NCBI GenBank assembly: GCA_040772045.1
Contig: JAXGYV010000002.1
Coordinates: 214,407-278,406 of the forward strand
Length of the DNA stretch: 64,000 nt
From: JAXGYV01 sp040772045
GTDB taxonomy: Bacteria > Actinomycetota > Thermoleophilia > UBA2241
Direction: 5' to 3'
The first letter of the stretch is position 1. Each line of letters begins with the position of its first letter. Under the pieces are notes generated by a model. The model did no database searches. It saw nothing but the letters and a program-made list of their open reading frames with translations, and was not told where the DNA came from. Below are positions 42,192-51,388 of this stretch, one piece after another. Both the position numbers and the translations under genes were made by a program.

Positions 42192-43298
42192 TCAGCGACG
42201 CCGCCGCACGGCATCGTCACGGCCGCCGGGACCTACGCCGACAGTGCGGCCGAGCGACGAGAGCAGGGTCGTAAGACTCTCGTTGATGGCCTCGGCCGTC
42301 TCGTGGACCGCCGCCTTCTCGGGGTAGATCTCGTACTTCAAGCGACACTCGAGAGGCGTGAGGTTCGGCATGATCACGTTGGCCCCGCGGCGCAGGCCGT
42401 GCGCGCGGCCTGATTCCTTGTCGGCCAGCGAGAGGGCGGTGGTGGCCGGCAGGTTCGCGTCGGGTCGCACGAGTCGGGTGAGGGCGATCACCTTACACGT
42501 CATGGTCTCTGTATTGGGAACCTGATCGGGCACCCAGTCGCCTAAACTCGCTCGGCGCACGAACTCCTGTCCCAAGGGGGTGGCGGGGTGGGGCAGATAG
42601 GGGCCGACGCCGATCATGTCCATGTCCATGCCGCGGAACAGCGTGATGTCGTCGGCCACCGAGGCGTACGTTTGGCCGGGGATGCCCACCATGATGCCCG
42701 TGCCCACTTCATAGCCGATCTGCTGCAGCGTCTGTAATATGCTCAGCCGATCGCTGACGCGACCCGCCAGGTCGGGATGGATGCGCCGGTAGAGGGCCTC
42801 GTCAGAGGTTTCGAACCGGAGGAGGTAGCGATCGGCGCCGGCGTTGTGCCAGGCGATCAAGTCCTGCTCCGGCCGCTCGCCCAGGCTCAGGGTGATGGCC
42901 AGGTTGGCCTCGCGCTTCACCGCACGGATTACCTCGGCCATCCAGTCGGTGGCGATGCCGTAGTCCTCGCCGCTCTGCAGCACGAGTGTTCCATAGCCGA
43001 ACTCGACCGCTTTATGGGCACACGCGACGATGACCTCGGCGGGCAGACGATAGCGCCGCACGCCGCGGTTTGGCCCGCGGATGCCGCAGTAAGTACAACC
43101 GCGAGCACAGTAGTTGCTGATCTCGACGAGCCCCCGCAGATGAACTTGAGGGCCCACGAAGCGTGCACGTGCCTGATCAGCGGCCTGCCAGAGCGACTCC
43201 AGGGCGAGCTCGTCCTCGATCTGCAGCCACGCCTCAATCTCGGCGTGGCTGAGCGGAGGGTCGACGGCGGCGCGAGGAGGCAACGGAGCGGGAGGCAT
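42192..43298 (-). CDS. hydE: [FeFe] hydrogenase maturase HydE (radical SAM)
   Basis: A 368-residue radical SAM enzyme that helps build the H-cluster dithiomethylamine-bridged diiron unit. The SAM-binding site is CARGCTYCG (CX3CX2C) near residue 63, and the barrel shows LQSGEDYG, TLSLGER and GIMVGIPGQT, all HydE-type. The ATG at 43298 follows GGAGCGAG; an upstream extension overlaps hydF and has no similarity. It is the last gene of the [FeFe] maturation block, 17 bases after hydF. Confidence 0.92.
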   Translation of the reverse strand: MPPAPLPPRAAVDPPLSHAEIEAWLQIEDELALESLWQAADQARARFVGPQVHLRGLVEISNYCARGCTYCGIRGPNRGVRRYRLPAEVIVACAHKAVEFGYGTLVLQSGEDYGIATDWMAEVIRAVKREANLAITLSLGERPEQDLIAWHNAGADRYLLRFETSDEALYRRIHPDLAGRVSDRLSILQTLQQIGYEVGTGIMVGIPGQTYASVADDITLFRGMDMDMIGVGPYLPHPATPLGQEFVRRASLGDWVPDQVPNTETMTCKVIALTRLVRPDANLPATTALSLADKESGRAHGLRRGANVIMPNLTPLECRLKYEIYPEKAAVHETAEAINESLTTLLSSLGRTVGVGPGGRDDAVRRRR

Positions 43299-43315
43299 GA
43301 GCTCGCTCCGCCGTC

Positions 43316-44626
43316 TCAGCACGTATCGTCGCGGAAACCGGCGGCGCTGATGCCGGCGGCTGGAGAGAGCCCGGCAGGGTGTGCCACCTCTGTCTCCGCC
43401 AGAACCTGATGGACGACGTCCAGCGCGGCGGGGAAGGGTTGCAACGCGCGCTCGAAGATGCCGAGGCTGTAGGCGATCACCAGGCCGTAGTTGGTGATCG
43501 GCACGCCCTGCTCGCGGCAGCGGACGATGCGCTGCAACATCTCGCGCCGGTTGATGGTGCAGGCGCCGCAGTGGATCACCAGCTTGTACGGCGAGAGATC
43601 CTCCGGGTAATCGTGTCCCTGCACCGTATCGAACTGGAGCCTGCCGCCCACGTACTGCGTGAGCCAGCGCGGGATCTTCACGCGGCCGATGTCTTCTCCT
43701 ATGGGATGGTGGCTGCACGCTTCGGCCACCAGGACACGGTCCCCGCCGCGCAAGTGCTCGACCGCCATGGTGCCGGCAACCTGGGTCGTCAGATCGCCCT
43801 TGAAGCGGGCGAAGAGGATGGAGAAGCTGGTCATGGGTACGTCGGGCGGTGTGTCCGCGGCGACCTTCAGGAAGGCTTGCGAGTCGGTGACCACCAACGA
43901 GGGAGGCTCGCTGAGCCGACTGAGCGCCTCTTTGAGCTCACGCTCCTTTACCACCAAGGCCATGGCGTCGCTGTCCATGAGATCGCGCAATGCTTGTACC
44001 TGCGGCAAGATGAGGCGCCCGCGTGGCGCCTCCTTGTCGATGGGCAGGACGAGCACGGCCATCCCGCCTGGCCCCACAAGGTCGCCGAGGATGGTCGGGT
44101 TATCGATGAAGTCGGCTGGCGCGCTCGCCAGGAGCGCCTGACGCAGGTCGGCTATGCCCGCGCCGGTAAGGGCCGAGGTCTGGACGACCGGGAGCTTCTG
44201 TTCGGCGACGCGTGGGGGGATCGTGGCGGGTACGCCGGCGTCGGCTTTGTTAAAGACCACCACGGCGGGCACGGCGCGCTGCTGGAGCTCGTCGAGGATC
44301 TCCTCCTCGAACGTGCCCCACGCGCCGGCCTCGGTGATCAGCACTCCGAGGTCGGTACGGTCGAAGACCTGCATGGTGCGGCGGGCACGCAGCTCTCCCA
44401 GCGAACCCACGTCATCGATACCCGCGGTGTCGATGAACAGCACCGGGCCGAGCGGCAGCAGCTCCATCGGTTTCTCCACCGGGTCGGTCGTCGTGCCGGC
44501 GAGATCGGAGACGATGGACACGTCTTGACGGGTGATGGCATTGAGGATGCTCGACTTACCGACGTTGCGGCGGCCGAACAGCCCGATGTGCAGGCGCATG
44601 CCTTTCGGCGTGCTCATGAGACCCAT
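43316..44626 (-). CDS. hydF: [FeFe] hydrogenase maturase HydF (GTPase scaffold)
   Basis: A scaffold of about 436 residues on which the diiron subcluster is assembled before transfer to HydA. The N-terminal GTPase has GRRNVGKSS (P loop), the DLAGTTTDP switch, DTAG and NKAD. The C-terminal cluster domain shows CSHH and, about 55 residues later, HCGACT, the CxH and HCxxC ligands of the [4Fe-4S] site. ATG 44626 begins MGLMSTP; ATG 44617 is also possible. It starts seven bases after the aspartase-like gene ends. Confidence 0.92.
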   Translation of the reverse strand: MGLMSTPKGMRLHIGLFGRRNVGKSSILNAITRQDVSIVSDLAGTTTDPVEKPMELLPLGPVLFIDTAGIDDVGSLGELRARRTMQVFDRTDLGVLITEAGAWGTFEEEILDELQQRAVPAVVVFNKADAGVPATIPPRVAEQKLPVVQTSALTGAGIADLRQALLASAPADFIDNPTILGDLVGPGGMAVLVLPIDKEAPRGRLILPQVQALRDLMDSDAMALVVKERELKEALSRLSEPPSLVVTDSQAFLKVAADTPPDVPMTSFSILFARFKGDLTTQVAGTMAVEHLRGGDRVLVAEACSHHPIGEDIGRVKIPRWLTQYVGGRLQFDTVQGHDYPEDLSPYKLVIHCGACTINRREMLQRIVRCREQGVPITNYGLVIAYSLGIFERALQPFPAALDVVHQVLAETEVAHPAGLSPAAGISAAGFRDDTC

Positions 44627-44633
44627 GGAACGT

Positions 44634-46100
44634 TCACTCTCCCCGCCTGCCAGGAGCCCTAGCTGCTCTGGGGCCGTGGCTACGGGGCAGGGCCTTCGGT
44701 GTACCAAGCCTCGTGACCGCTTCGGCGCCGAGCAGTGCGTCGATCTGGCCGTTCGTCAGGATTCTCTCGTGCAGCGCCTGCTCTCGCACGCCGCGTGCTG
44801 CCGCCACCGCCCGGTCGGCCAGCGCGCTGGCCTCCTCGTAGCCGAGTTCGGGAACCAGGGCGCCGGCCAGCGCCGTAGAGGCCTCCACGTGGGCGCGGCA
44901 GCGTAGCTCGTCGGCCTCGAGCCCCTCGATACAGTATCGCCGCAGGAGCAGAGCCGCGTTGGCGAGCAGGCCGATCTCCTGTAAGAGGCAGTGGGCGACC
45001 AGTGGCAGGAACGGATTGAGCTCGAGGCTTCCGCCGGCGCTCGCCGCGGCGAGCGCCTGGTCGAGCCCCATTGCGAGGAGCCCCGCTTGGGTCACCGCAT
45101 CCGGGATCACGGGATACACCGCATCTGGAGTGAGTCCCGGGCTCGCTTGCCGTGGTGGCAGGCGGATCTCCCCCAACCCAGTTTGAGGTCCCGAGGAGAG
45201 CAGACGTACGTCGCCGCAGACCTTGATCAGGGTTACGGCAGTGGCCTTGAGGATGCCGCTGACCTCCACGAAGACGTCGGCGTTCTGCGTGGCCTCGCCG
45301 AGGTTCTCGGCGCGCGCGAAGCCGATGCTCGTGAGCTCTCGTAGCGTTTCGACCACGCGGAACACGTACTGACGTGGCGCGGCAAAGCCGGTGCCGATGG
45401 TGGTGCCACCCAAGTTGACCACGCGCAATCGTTCTTCGCACTTGGAGATGCGCCAGCGGTCGCGGCTCAGGGCCTCGGCGTAGGAACTCATCTCACGGCC
45501 GAGAGTCGTGAGCACGGCGTCCTGATACTGGGTACGGCCCACCTTGACGATGTGGGCGAACTGCCGTTCCTTCTCTTGGAAGGCCTCTTGCAGGGCGAGC
45601 ACCTGCTCTTCGAGGCGGTGGATGCCCCAGATGGCGGCGAGCTTTAGCGCGGTGGGAAACGTGTCGTTGGCGCTCTGGTGCAGGTTGATGTCGTCGAGGG
45701 GCGACACACGATCGTAGCCCCCGAGTGGCTCGTCGAGCAGCTCGAGTGCGCGGTTAGCCAGCACCTCGTTGACGTTCATGTTCGCGCTGGCTCCAGCGTC
45801 TCCCTGGAGTGCGTCGACTACGACGTGCATGGTGAGCGCGCCCTCGGCCATCTCGCGGCAGGCGCGCTCGATAGCGTCAATCTTGGCGGGATCGTCTCCC
45901 CAATACCCCAGCGACTGGTTGGTACGTACCGCCGCCAGCTTGACCATGCCGTAGGCGGCCACGATGTCGGGGTGTACCGGCTGTCCGGAGAGGGCGAAGT
46001 TCGCCAGGGCGCGCTCGGTGGAGATTCCGTGGAGCGCGCCTTGCGGCACGACGACATCTCCCAACCGGTCGTGTTCGGTCCTGGGGCCTTCTGGGGTCAC
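44634..46100 (-). CDS. Aspartase/fumarase superfamily protein with altered active-site loop
   Basis: A 488-residue member of the aspartase (AspA) group, located among hydG, hydF and hydE, where an aspA-like gene is also found in other anaerobes. Conserved parts are intact: NMNVNEVLANRALE, DINLHQSANDTFPTA and GGTTIGTG. The signature loop GSSxMPxKxNP, which carries the catalytic Ser and a substrate-binding Lys, reads SPGLTPDAVYP here, so Ser-Ser, Lys and Asn are all replaced while the flanking GEIRLPP and VIPDAVTQ stay alignable. Ordinary aspartase activity is therefore doubtful. It could have another substrate or a structural role; in the usual context ammonia supply for the H-cluster bridge is the standing idea. 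Confidence 0.85.
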   Translation of the reverse strand: MTPEGPRTEHDRLGDVVVPQGALHGISTERALANFALSGQPVHPDIVAAYGMVKLAAVRTNQSLGYWGDDPAKIDAIERACREMAEGALTMHVVVDALQGDAGASANMNVNEVLANRALELLDEPLGGYDRVSPLDDINLHQSANDTFPTALKLAAIWGIHRLEEQVLALQEAFQEKERQFAHIVKVGRTQYQDAVLTTLGREMSSYAEALSRDRWRISKCEERLRVVNLGGTTIGTGFAAPRQYVFRVVETLRELTSIGFARAENLGEATQNADVFVEVSGILKATAVTLIKVCGDVRLLSSGPQTGLGEIRLPPRQASPGLTPDAVYPVIPDAVTQAGLLAMGLDQALAAASAGGSLELNPFLPLVAHCLLQEIGLLANAALLLRRYCIEGLEADELRCRAHVEASTALAGALVPELGYEEASALADRAVAAARGVREQALHERILTNGQIDALLGAEAVTRLGTPKALPRSHGPRAARAPGRRGE

Positions 46101-46164
46101 AGCGTCTCCCTTGCGCTGGTGTTGTGGTCCGCGCCGCGCGGGTCCGTCAGTCGCGCGGCGCGTC

Positions 46165-46437
46165 TCAGTGTTCGAATACCATCAGCTTGACGTCGACTCC
46201 TTGGATGGCGCGGAGGCGTCGCTGGATCTGTTCAGCCTCCTCTTGTGAGCCGAAGAACTCGAGGAGCACGACTCCGCTCGTTGAACAGACGTTGTCGTCG
46301 AGGTCGTGCAGGCCGATCCGCGTCTTGATGTTGCAGCCGAACTCCGTGAATACCTGTTGGACTTCCGCTGCGTGCCGCGCGCGGTTGGTGATGTGAACGC
46401 CGATGATGATGTGTGGCTCGGTGGTGATCTCTTCCAT
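46165..46437 (-). CDS. TM1266-type ACT-like protein of the [FeFe] hydrogenase locus
   Basis: A 90-residue ACT/ferredoxin-fold protein of the TM1266 family, annotated as an iron-only hydrogenase system regulator. It starts HIIIGVHITNRARHAAEVQQ after a short lead and has VVLLEFFGSQEEAEQI. These genes lie next to hydEFG in many anaerobes. The ligand is not known. It is placed between hydG (42 bases) and the aspartase-like gene (64 bases). Confidence 0.88.
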   Translation of the reverse strand: MEEITTEPHIIIGVHITNRARHAAEVQQVFTEFGCNIKTRIGLHDLDDNVCSTSGVVLLEFFGSQEEAEQIQRRLRAIQGVDVKLMVFEH

Positions 46438-46479
46438 GATCCCTCCTCGTCCTGCTCTGATCCCATCCTCCGGCGTGCG

Positions 46480-47880
46480 TTAGCAGAGCACGTCGCGCAC
46501 ACCCTGTCGCACGCGCTCGAGCTGCTTCTGCGTGAATGCCTGGCGCACGGGATCCATGTCGGCGACCTTGCGGTCGATGAGCGCCTCGCCGATGTGGCGT
46601 GTGTCGGGGGTGCCGTAGTCGATCAGGTACTCGAGAAAGGTGGTCAGCGCATTCGGGTCGCAGTGGTGTCTGATGTCGCCCGGCTTGGCCAGGTCCATGA
46701 AATCCATGCCGGTGCGCCCGAGGCGGTAACAGGCGGTGCAGAAGGAGGGGACGTACCCGAGTTCGGCCACATCGCGAATGACCTCGTCGAGCGAACGGTG
46801 GTCGCCGAGCTGGAATTGCGCCTCGTCGAATTGCTCGTCCTCGGCATAGCCGCCGGGGTTGGTGCGGCTGCCCGCGCTGATCTGGGAGATCCCCATGGCG
46901 AATGTCTCGCGACGGAGGTTCGGCGTCTCGCGCGTGCTCATGATCATGCCCGTGTAGGGGACCGTGAGGCGCAGGATGGCGACGATCTTGCGGAAATCGA
47001 TGTCATCGACTGGACGGGGGGGATGAGACGCCATGTCGGAGCCCAGCGCCGGCTCGAGTCGCGGCATGCTGATGGTATGCGGACCGACGCCGAAAGCGTC
47101 TTCCAGGTGCTTGATATGTTGCATGAGGGCGAGGAGCTCGAAGCGCCAGTCGAACAGCCCGAAGAGCACGCCGATTCCAACGTCGTCGATGCCCGCCTCC
47201 ATCGCGCGATCCATCGCCGTGACGCGCCAGTCGTAGTCCCGCTTCTTGCCGCCGAGGTGGACGGCCCGGTACGTTCCACGGTGATAGGTTTCCTGAAAGA
47301 CCTGGTACGTCCCGATCCCGGCGGCCTTGAGGGCCCGGAACTCCTCAACCGTGAGCGGTGCCACGTTGACGTTGACGCGGCGGATCTCGCCATTACCGCG
47401 CTTCACGCTGTAGATGGTGGCCACACTGTCGAGCACGTACTGAAACCCCTCCCGAGGGTAGCTCTCGCCGGCGACCAGGAGGACGCGCTTGTGCCCCTGG
47501 TCGACCAGGAGCTCGACCTCCTGCCGGATCTCGTCCTGGGTGAGGGAACGCCGCTTGAGCTCCTTGTTCCGTGCTCGGAACGCGCAGTAGACGCAGTCGT
47601 TGGTGCACAGGTTGCTCACGTAGAGCGGCGCGAACAACACCAGGCGAGATCCGTAGATCGCGTTCTTAACGTCGCGCGCCGTAGCGAACATCTCGTGGAG
47701 CAAGTCGGGGTCGCTTACCGAGGAGAGCACGGCGACATCGCGCATGTTCAGGCCTTTCAGCTCGCGAGCTTTACGCAGGATCTCGCGAACGTGTCCGGCT
47801 TCTTTGTCTTGCGCCGCCTCCAGTGCCTCGCTGATGGCCGTCTCGTCGATGAAATCGTCAGCGGCTCTCACTGTTGTCAT
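46480..47880 (-). CDS. hydG: [FeFe] hydrogenase maturase HydG (tyrosine lyase, radical SAM)
   Basis: A 466-residue radical SAM enzyme that cleaves tyrosine to give the CO and CN ligands. The SAM site is CTNDCVYC near residue 93. The HydG-specific C-terminal site is present as CTACYRLGRTG followed 22 residues on by HHC, the ligands of the second, dangler-iron cluster. The ATG at 47880 is used because the upstream part of the frame lies inside the histidine kinase gene. It follows that kinase gene by 20 bases. Confidence 0.94.
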   Translation of the reverse strand: MTTVRAADDFIDETAISEALEAAQDKEAGHVREILRKARELKGLNMRDVAVLSSVSDPDLLHEMFATARDVKNAIYGSRLVLFAPLYVSNLCTNDCVYCAFRARNKELKRRSLTQDEIRQEVELLVDQGHKRVLLVAGESYPREGFQYVLDSVATIYSVKRGNGEIRRVNVNVAPLTVEEFRALKAAGIGTYQVFQETYHRGTYRAVHLGGKKRDYDWRVTAMDRAMEAGIDDVGIGVLFGLFDWRFELLALMQHIKHLEDAFGVGPHTISMPRLEPALGSDMASHPPRPVDDIDFRKIVAILRLTVPYTGMIMSTRETPNLRRETFAMGISQISAGSRTNPGGYAEDEQFDEAQFQLGDHRSLDEVIRDVAELGYVPSFCTACYRLGRTGMDFMDLAKPGDIRHHCDPNALTTFLEYLIDYGTPDTRHIGEALIDRKVADMDPVRQAFTQKQLERVRQGVRDVLC

Positions 47881-47900
47881 GACGTGTCTCCCGTGGTGGG

Positions 47901-49208
47901 TCACGGCTCTTCGAGGGGGCCGATCGGTTGTGGGATGGTAAACGTGAATTCGGCCCAGGCGCCCGGCTTCGACTCGGCCGTTACGCGGCCTCCGTGGAGA
48001 CGGACGATCCGCCAGGTGTTGTACAGACCAAGGCCGGTACCCTTCCGGGCTTTCAGCTCGGGAGTTGCCAGGCGAGAGAACTTGCGGAACAACTGGTGAC
48101 GCTGTTCGGGAGGAAAGCCTGGCCCTTCGTTCCATACGCTGGCGCGAACTTGGTCTGGCGCGGAAGTAACGGTGACGCGAAGCGCGCCGTCCGGGTTGCC
48201 GTACTTGACAGCGTTGCTGATGAAGTTGGCTACAGCGATGCGCAGAAGGCCGGGGTCACACTCTACGAGGGTGGGTGTGAGCGGGAAGTCGGTAGTCAGC
48301 CTCATGCTGGCCGCTTCGATCTGCGTGCGAAGGAGCTCGAGGGTTGGGGAGATCACGTTGTCTTCGAAGGGCACGTTGTGTTGCAGGTGGAGTACGAGGT
48401 CTCCGCTCTCGAGCTGCGAGAGATCCAGATACTCGCGGATCAAGTCGACCAAGTACTCGCCCTTCTGGGCCATGCGCTCGATCTTCGCTTGTTGTTGCGG
48501 CTCGAGCTCGCCGAGGTAGCCTTGCGACAGCAGGCGGGCGTCCATTACCAAGGAGGCGACGGGGCTCTTGAGCTCGTGAGCGACGAAACCGAGCAGCTCG
48601 AAGTAAGCGCGGTTCGCCTGCTGCAGCTGCTCGATACGCCATGCTTTCTCCACCGCTTGGCTCAGGCGTTCCGCGATGGACACCTGCAGCTCAACATGAC
48701 GCCGGGTGTACACGCCGGGCTGCCGCGAGCTGCGGAACATGAAGCCCAAGACGCGTCCCTCTACTTCGAGAGGGCAGGTGAGGCTGGAGCGCACCCCCTC
48801 CTTGAGCAGTAGGCGTGTGGAGCGGCTGCGAGGATGCTCGGCCTGGTAGCGTTCCAGGTCGCCGATGATGCGCGGTATGCCGGAGCGCAGGACTTCTCCG
48901 AGTGAGCTGCCGTTGAGGTCTCCGGAGTAGCCTGTGCGCAGCAACAGAGGCTCGTAGGCGGCGCGGGTGAACTGGCTTGTTACTCGCTCCCCGTCCTCCT
49001 CCACGAAAGCGACGCTGATGCGATCGCAGGGGATGAGGGCCTGGGTTTCCTCGAAGAGGTAGTCGATGACCGCGGCAAGGCCTGGCTTGGCGGCGATGCG
49101 CTGATTGACGGCTCGTAGTACCGCGCGCTCCTGCTGGCTGAGGGGCGCCATGCCTTGCGAGTCGCGATACGGGTCAACGTAGCTGATGGTCGATTGCGTA
49201 TCCGCCAT
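47901..49208 (-). CDS. GAF-domain sensor histidine kinase
   Basis: A 435-residue cytoplasmic kinase with no membrane segment. A GAF domain covers about residues 30-190 (ALIPCDRISVAFVEEDGERV onward). The dimerisation domain has the H box FVAHELKSPVASL near residue 218, and the ATPase domain shows NFISNAVKYG (N box), NEGPGFPPEQ (G1) and GTGLGLY (G2). The ATG at 49208 is used; a GAGGAGG lies about 13 bases upstream. It is between hydA and hydG, so it may sense redox state or a small ligand and control this locus with the receiver-only protein at the head of the block. Confidence 0.88.
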   Translation of the reverse strand: MADTQSTISYVDPYRDSQGMAPLSQQERAVLRAVNQRIAAKPGLAAVIDYLFEETQALIPCDRISVAFVEEDGERVTSQFTRAAYEPLLLRTGYSGDLNGSSLGEVLRSGIPRIIGDLERYQAEHPRSRSTRLLLKEGVRSSLTCPLEVEGRVLGFMFRSSRQPGVYTRRHVELQVSIAERLSQAVEKAWRIEQLQQANRAYFELLGFVAHELKSPVASLVMDARLLSQGYLGELEPQQQAKIERMAQKGEYLVDLIREYLDLSQLESGDLVLHLQHNVPFEDNVISPTLELLRTQIEAASMRLTTDFPLTPTLVECDPGLLRIAVANFISNAVKYGNPDGALRVTVTSAPDQVRASVWNEGPGFPPEQRHQLFRKFSRLATPELKARKGTGLGLYNTWRIVRLHGGRVTAESKPGAWAEFTFTIPQPIGPLEEP

Positions 49209-49403
49209 ACGCGCCTGAGCTCCTCCTCTTCGCACTACGTTGATGCCCCGGCTCGGCCTCAGCGAGAAGACCGAGCACATTATCGCATCATGTACCCACG
49301 CCAGAGGTGGTGAACCACGATAGTCACCGCCTAACACTACCAAGGCAGTGTAAACAGGGCGAGCGAGGCGTCGCGACCGTGCGCATCCGTGTTCAGCGAG
49401 AAG

Positions 49404-49436
49404 GGCGGGCGGCACCCGTGGAGCGTGCCGCCCGCC
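49404..49436 (-). terminator. Hairpin downstream of hydA
   Basis: A perfect 12-base GC-rich stem (49404-49415 with 49425-49436) 27 bases past the hydA stop. No U tract follows. It may separate transcription of the hydrogenase genes from the kinase and maturases. Confidence 0.5.
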
Positions 49437-49462
49437 TGCGTGTTCTTCGCTGTCGCGAGGGC

Positions 49463-51388
49463 TTACGAGATGTGCTTGCCGCGTGCCGTGTAGTCGGTGT
49501 GCAGGAGCTTGTGGCTCTTGTGGCCGCACGGCCCGTCGGTGAGGAACTCCTCGTAGGTGCGCGCCACCGCCGGATTCTCGTAGGACTTACGTACGCTGTA
49601 CACCTTGTCTTCCGCGTAGATGGCGCGTGCCCGCGCGGCGCGGATCTCGGCTGTGGTGGGAATCGGCTGACCGCCACCGCCGAGGCAACCGCCGGGGCAG
49701 GCCATGAACTCGATGAAGTGGCACTCGCTGAACTTGCCGCCGGCCTTGATGTTGTCCATGACCTTCTTGGCGTTGGCGGTGCCATGGGCCACGGCGACCT
49801 TGAGCGTTGCGCCTTTCAGCCACTCCCAATTGGGCACCAGAGCGGCGAGGATCTCGGGGACAGGGCCCACTTGCGGCACGGTGATCTCCGCGTAGCGCAC
49901 ACCCTCGAAGCCGCGCACGGGGATGATGTCGGCGTGTTCGTAAAGGTCCTCGACCTTGAGGCCGGTGACCAGCTCGATCACGGTACGCAGGGCTGACTCC
50001 ATGACGCCGCCAGTGGCTCCGAAGATGACGCCGGAGCCGGTGGCCGTGCCGAACGGATCGTCGAAGTCGCTCTTCGGCAGGGAGGGCACGTCGATGCCGG
50101 CCTCTTTGAACATCTTCGCCAGCTCGCGAGTGGTGAGCCCGTAATCGACATCCTTGAAGCCGCTGTCGTGCATCTCCGGACGATTGCACTCGAACTTCTT
50201 GGCCGAGCACGGCATGAGCGCCACGCTCACGATGTTGGCTGGATCGAGGCCCAGCTTCTCGGCGTAGTACGTCTTGATGAGCGCGCCGAACATCTGCTGC
50301 GGACTCTTGGCCGACGACAGATTGGGGATGTACTCGGGGTAGAAGTGCTCCAGGTACTTCACCCAGCCTGGCGAGCAGCTCGTGAACTGTGGCAGGGCGA
50401 CGGAGGCGTCCTTTTCCACCAGGGCTTTGTACAGGCGCAGGATGAGCTCGGTGCCCTCCTCGATGATGGTCAGGTCGGCGGTGAAGTTGGTATCGAACAC
50501 GTGGTTGAAGCCGATCCGCCGGAGGGCGGTATTCATCTCGAATGTCACCGGCGTGCCGGGCTCGAGGCCAAAAGCCTCGCCCATGGCCGAGCGCGGAGCG
50601 GGCGCTGTCTGGATCACCACGTGCTTTGCGGGATCGTCGATTGCCTTCCATACCGCGTCGGTCTCGTCTTTGGCGTAGAGGGCGCCGGTGGGGCAGCGGT
50701 TGATGCACTGCCCGCAGTTGATGCACACCACGTCGAGGAGAGGCTTGTCGAGGAAGGTACTGATGCGCGTGCCGTTCGAACGATCGATGGCCTCGTAGAC
50801 GCCGACCTCCTGCAGGTCGATGCAGGTACGCACACAGCGCCGGCAGCGGATGCACTTGTTCATGTCGCGCATCACCGAGTAGCTCGACTCGTCCGTCTCG
50901 GTCACGGGTGCCGTGGGATGCCCGAAGCGGAACTCATCGACGCCGTACTCCTCGGCGAGGGCCTGCAGCTCGCAGTTACCGTTGCGCACACAGGTATAGC
51001 AGTCCCCGTAGTGCTCGCTCAGCAGCAGGTCGAGCACGTGACGGCGAGCGACGCGCACGGCACGCGTGTGAGTGTTCACGGTGATGCCGGTGGTGATGGG
51101 GTATGCGCATGCAGCTTGCAGGGTACGCTGGCCCTCGACTTCAACCACGCAGATGCGGCACACGCCGGCCATGTCGAGGTCGGGGTGGTTGCAGAGCGTT
51201 GGAATGCGGACGCCGACGCTCTCGGCCGCCTGGAGAATGGTACTGCCGAAGGGCACCTTGGTCTCGATGCCGTCGATGACGACGCTAACCATGGCGCCGA
51301 TAGCTTCTGGGTTCTCAGCCCGGGGAACGGTCTGCCCGAGTTGGCTGACGGGAGCGCGATGGCGCTCCAGCGGGATTCTCTGTGTCAT
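49463..51388 (-). CDS. hydA: [FeFe] hydrogenase catalytic subunit HydA/HndD
   Basis: A 641-residue cytoplasmic [FeFe] hydrogenase. Domains in order: [2Fe-2S] (Cys 66, 77, 80, 94), a His-ligated [4Fe-4S] (His126, Cys130, 133, 139), two [4Fe-4S] (CIRCRRCVRTC from 179, CINCGQCINRC from 222), then the H-cluster domain. The H-cluster motifs are TSCSPGW (336-342), MPCSAKKFE (392-400) and FMACPGGCLGGGGQP (561 onward). The first is normally TSCCPxW, so Ser339 replaces the second Cys. No signal peptide is present. Translation is coupled to hndC by an ATGA overlap; a start at 51292 would give the more usual family N-terminus. It works with the NuoE- and NuoF-like subunits upstream, linking H2 to NAD(H). 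Confidence 0.93.
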   Translation of the reverse strand: MTQRIPLERHRAPVSQLGQTVPRAENPEAIGAMVSVVIDGIETKVPFGSTILQAAESVGVRIPTLCNHPDLDMAGVCRICVVEVEGQRTLQAACAYPITTGITVNTHTRAVRVARRHVLDLLLSEHYGDCYTCVRNGNCELQALAEEYGVDEFRFGHPTAPVTETDESSYSVMRDMNKCIRCRRCVRTCIDLQEVGVYEAIDRSNGTRISTFLDKPLLDVVCINCGQCINRCPTGALYAKDETDAVWKAIDDPAKHVVIQTAPAPRSAMGEAFGLEPGTPVTFEMNTALRRIGFNHVFDTNFTADLTIIEEGTELILRLYKALVEKDASVALPQFTSCSPGWVKYLEHFYPEYIPNLSSAKSPQQMFGALIKTYYAEKLGLDPANIVSVALMPCSAKKFECNRPEMHDSGFKDVDYGLTTRELAKMFKEAGIDVPSLPKSDFDDPFGTATGSGVIFGATGGVMESALRTVIELVTGLKVEDLYEHADIIPVRGFEGVRYAEITVPQVGPVPEILAALVPNWEWLKGATLKVAVAHGTANAKKVMDNIKAGGKFSECHFIEFMACPGGCLGGGGQPIPTTAEIRAARARAIYAEDKVYSVRKSYENPAVARTYEEFLTDGPCGHKSHKLLHTDYTARGKHIS

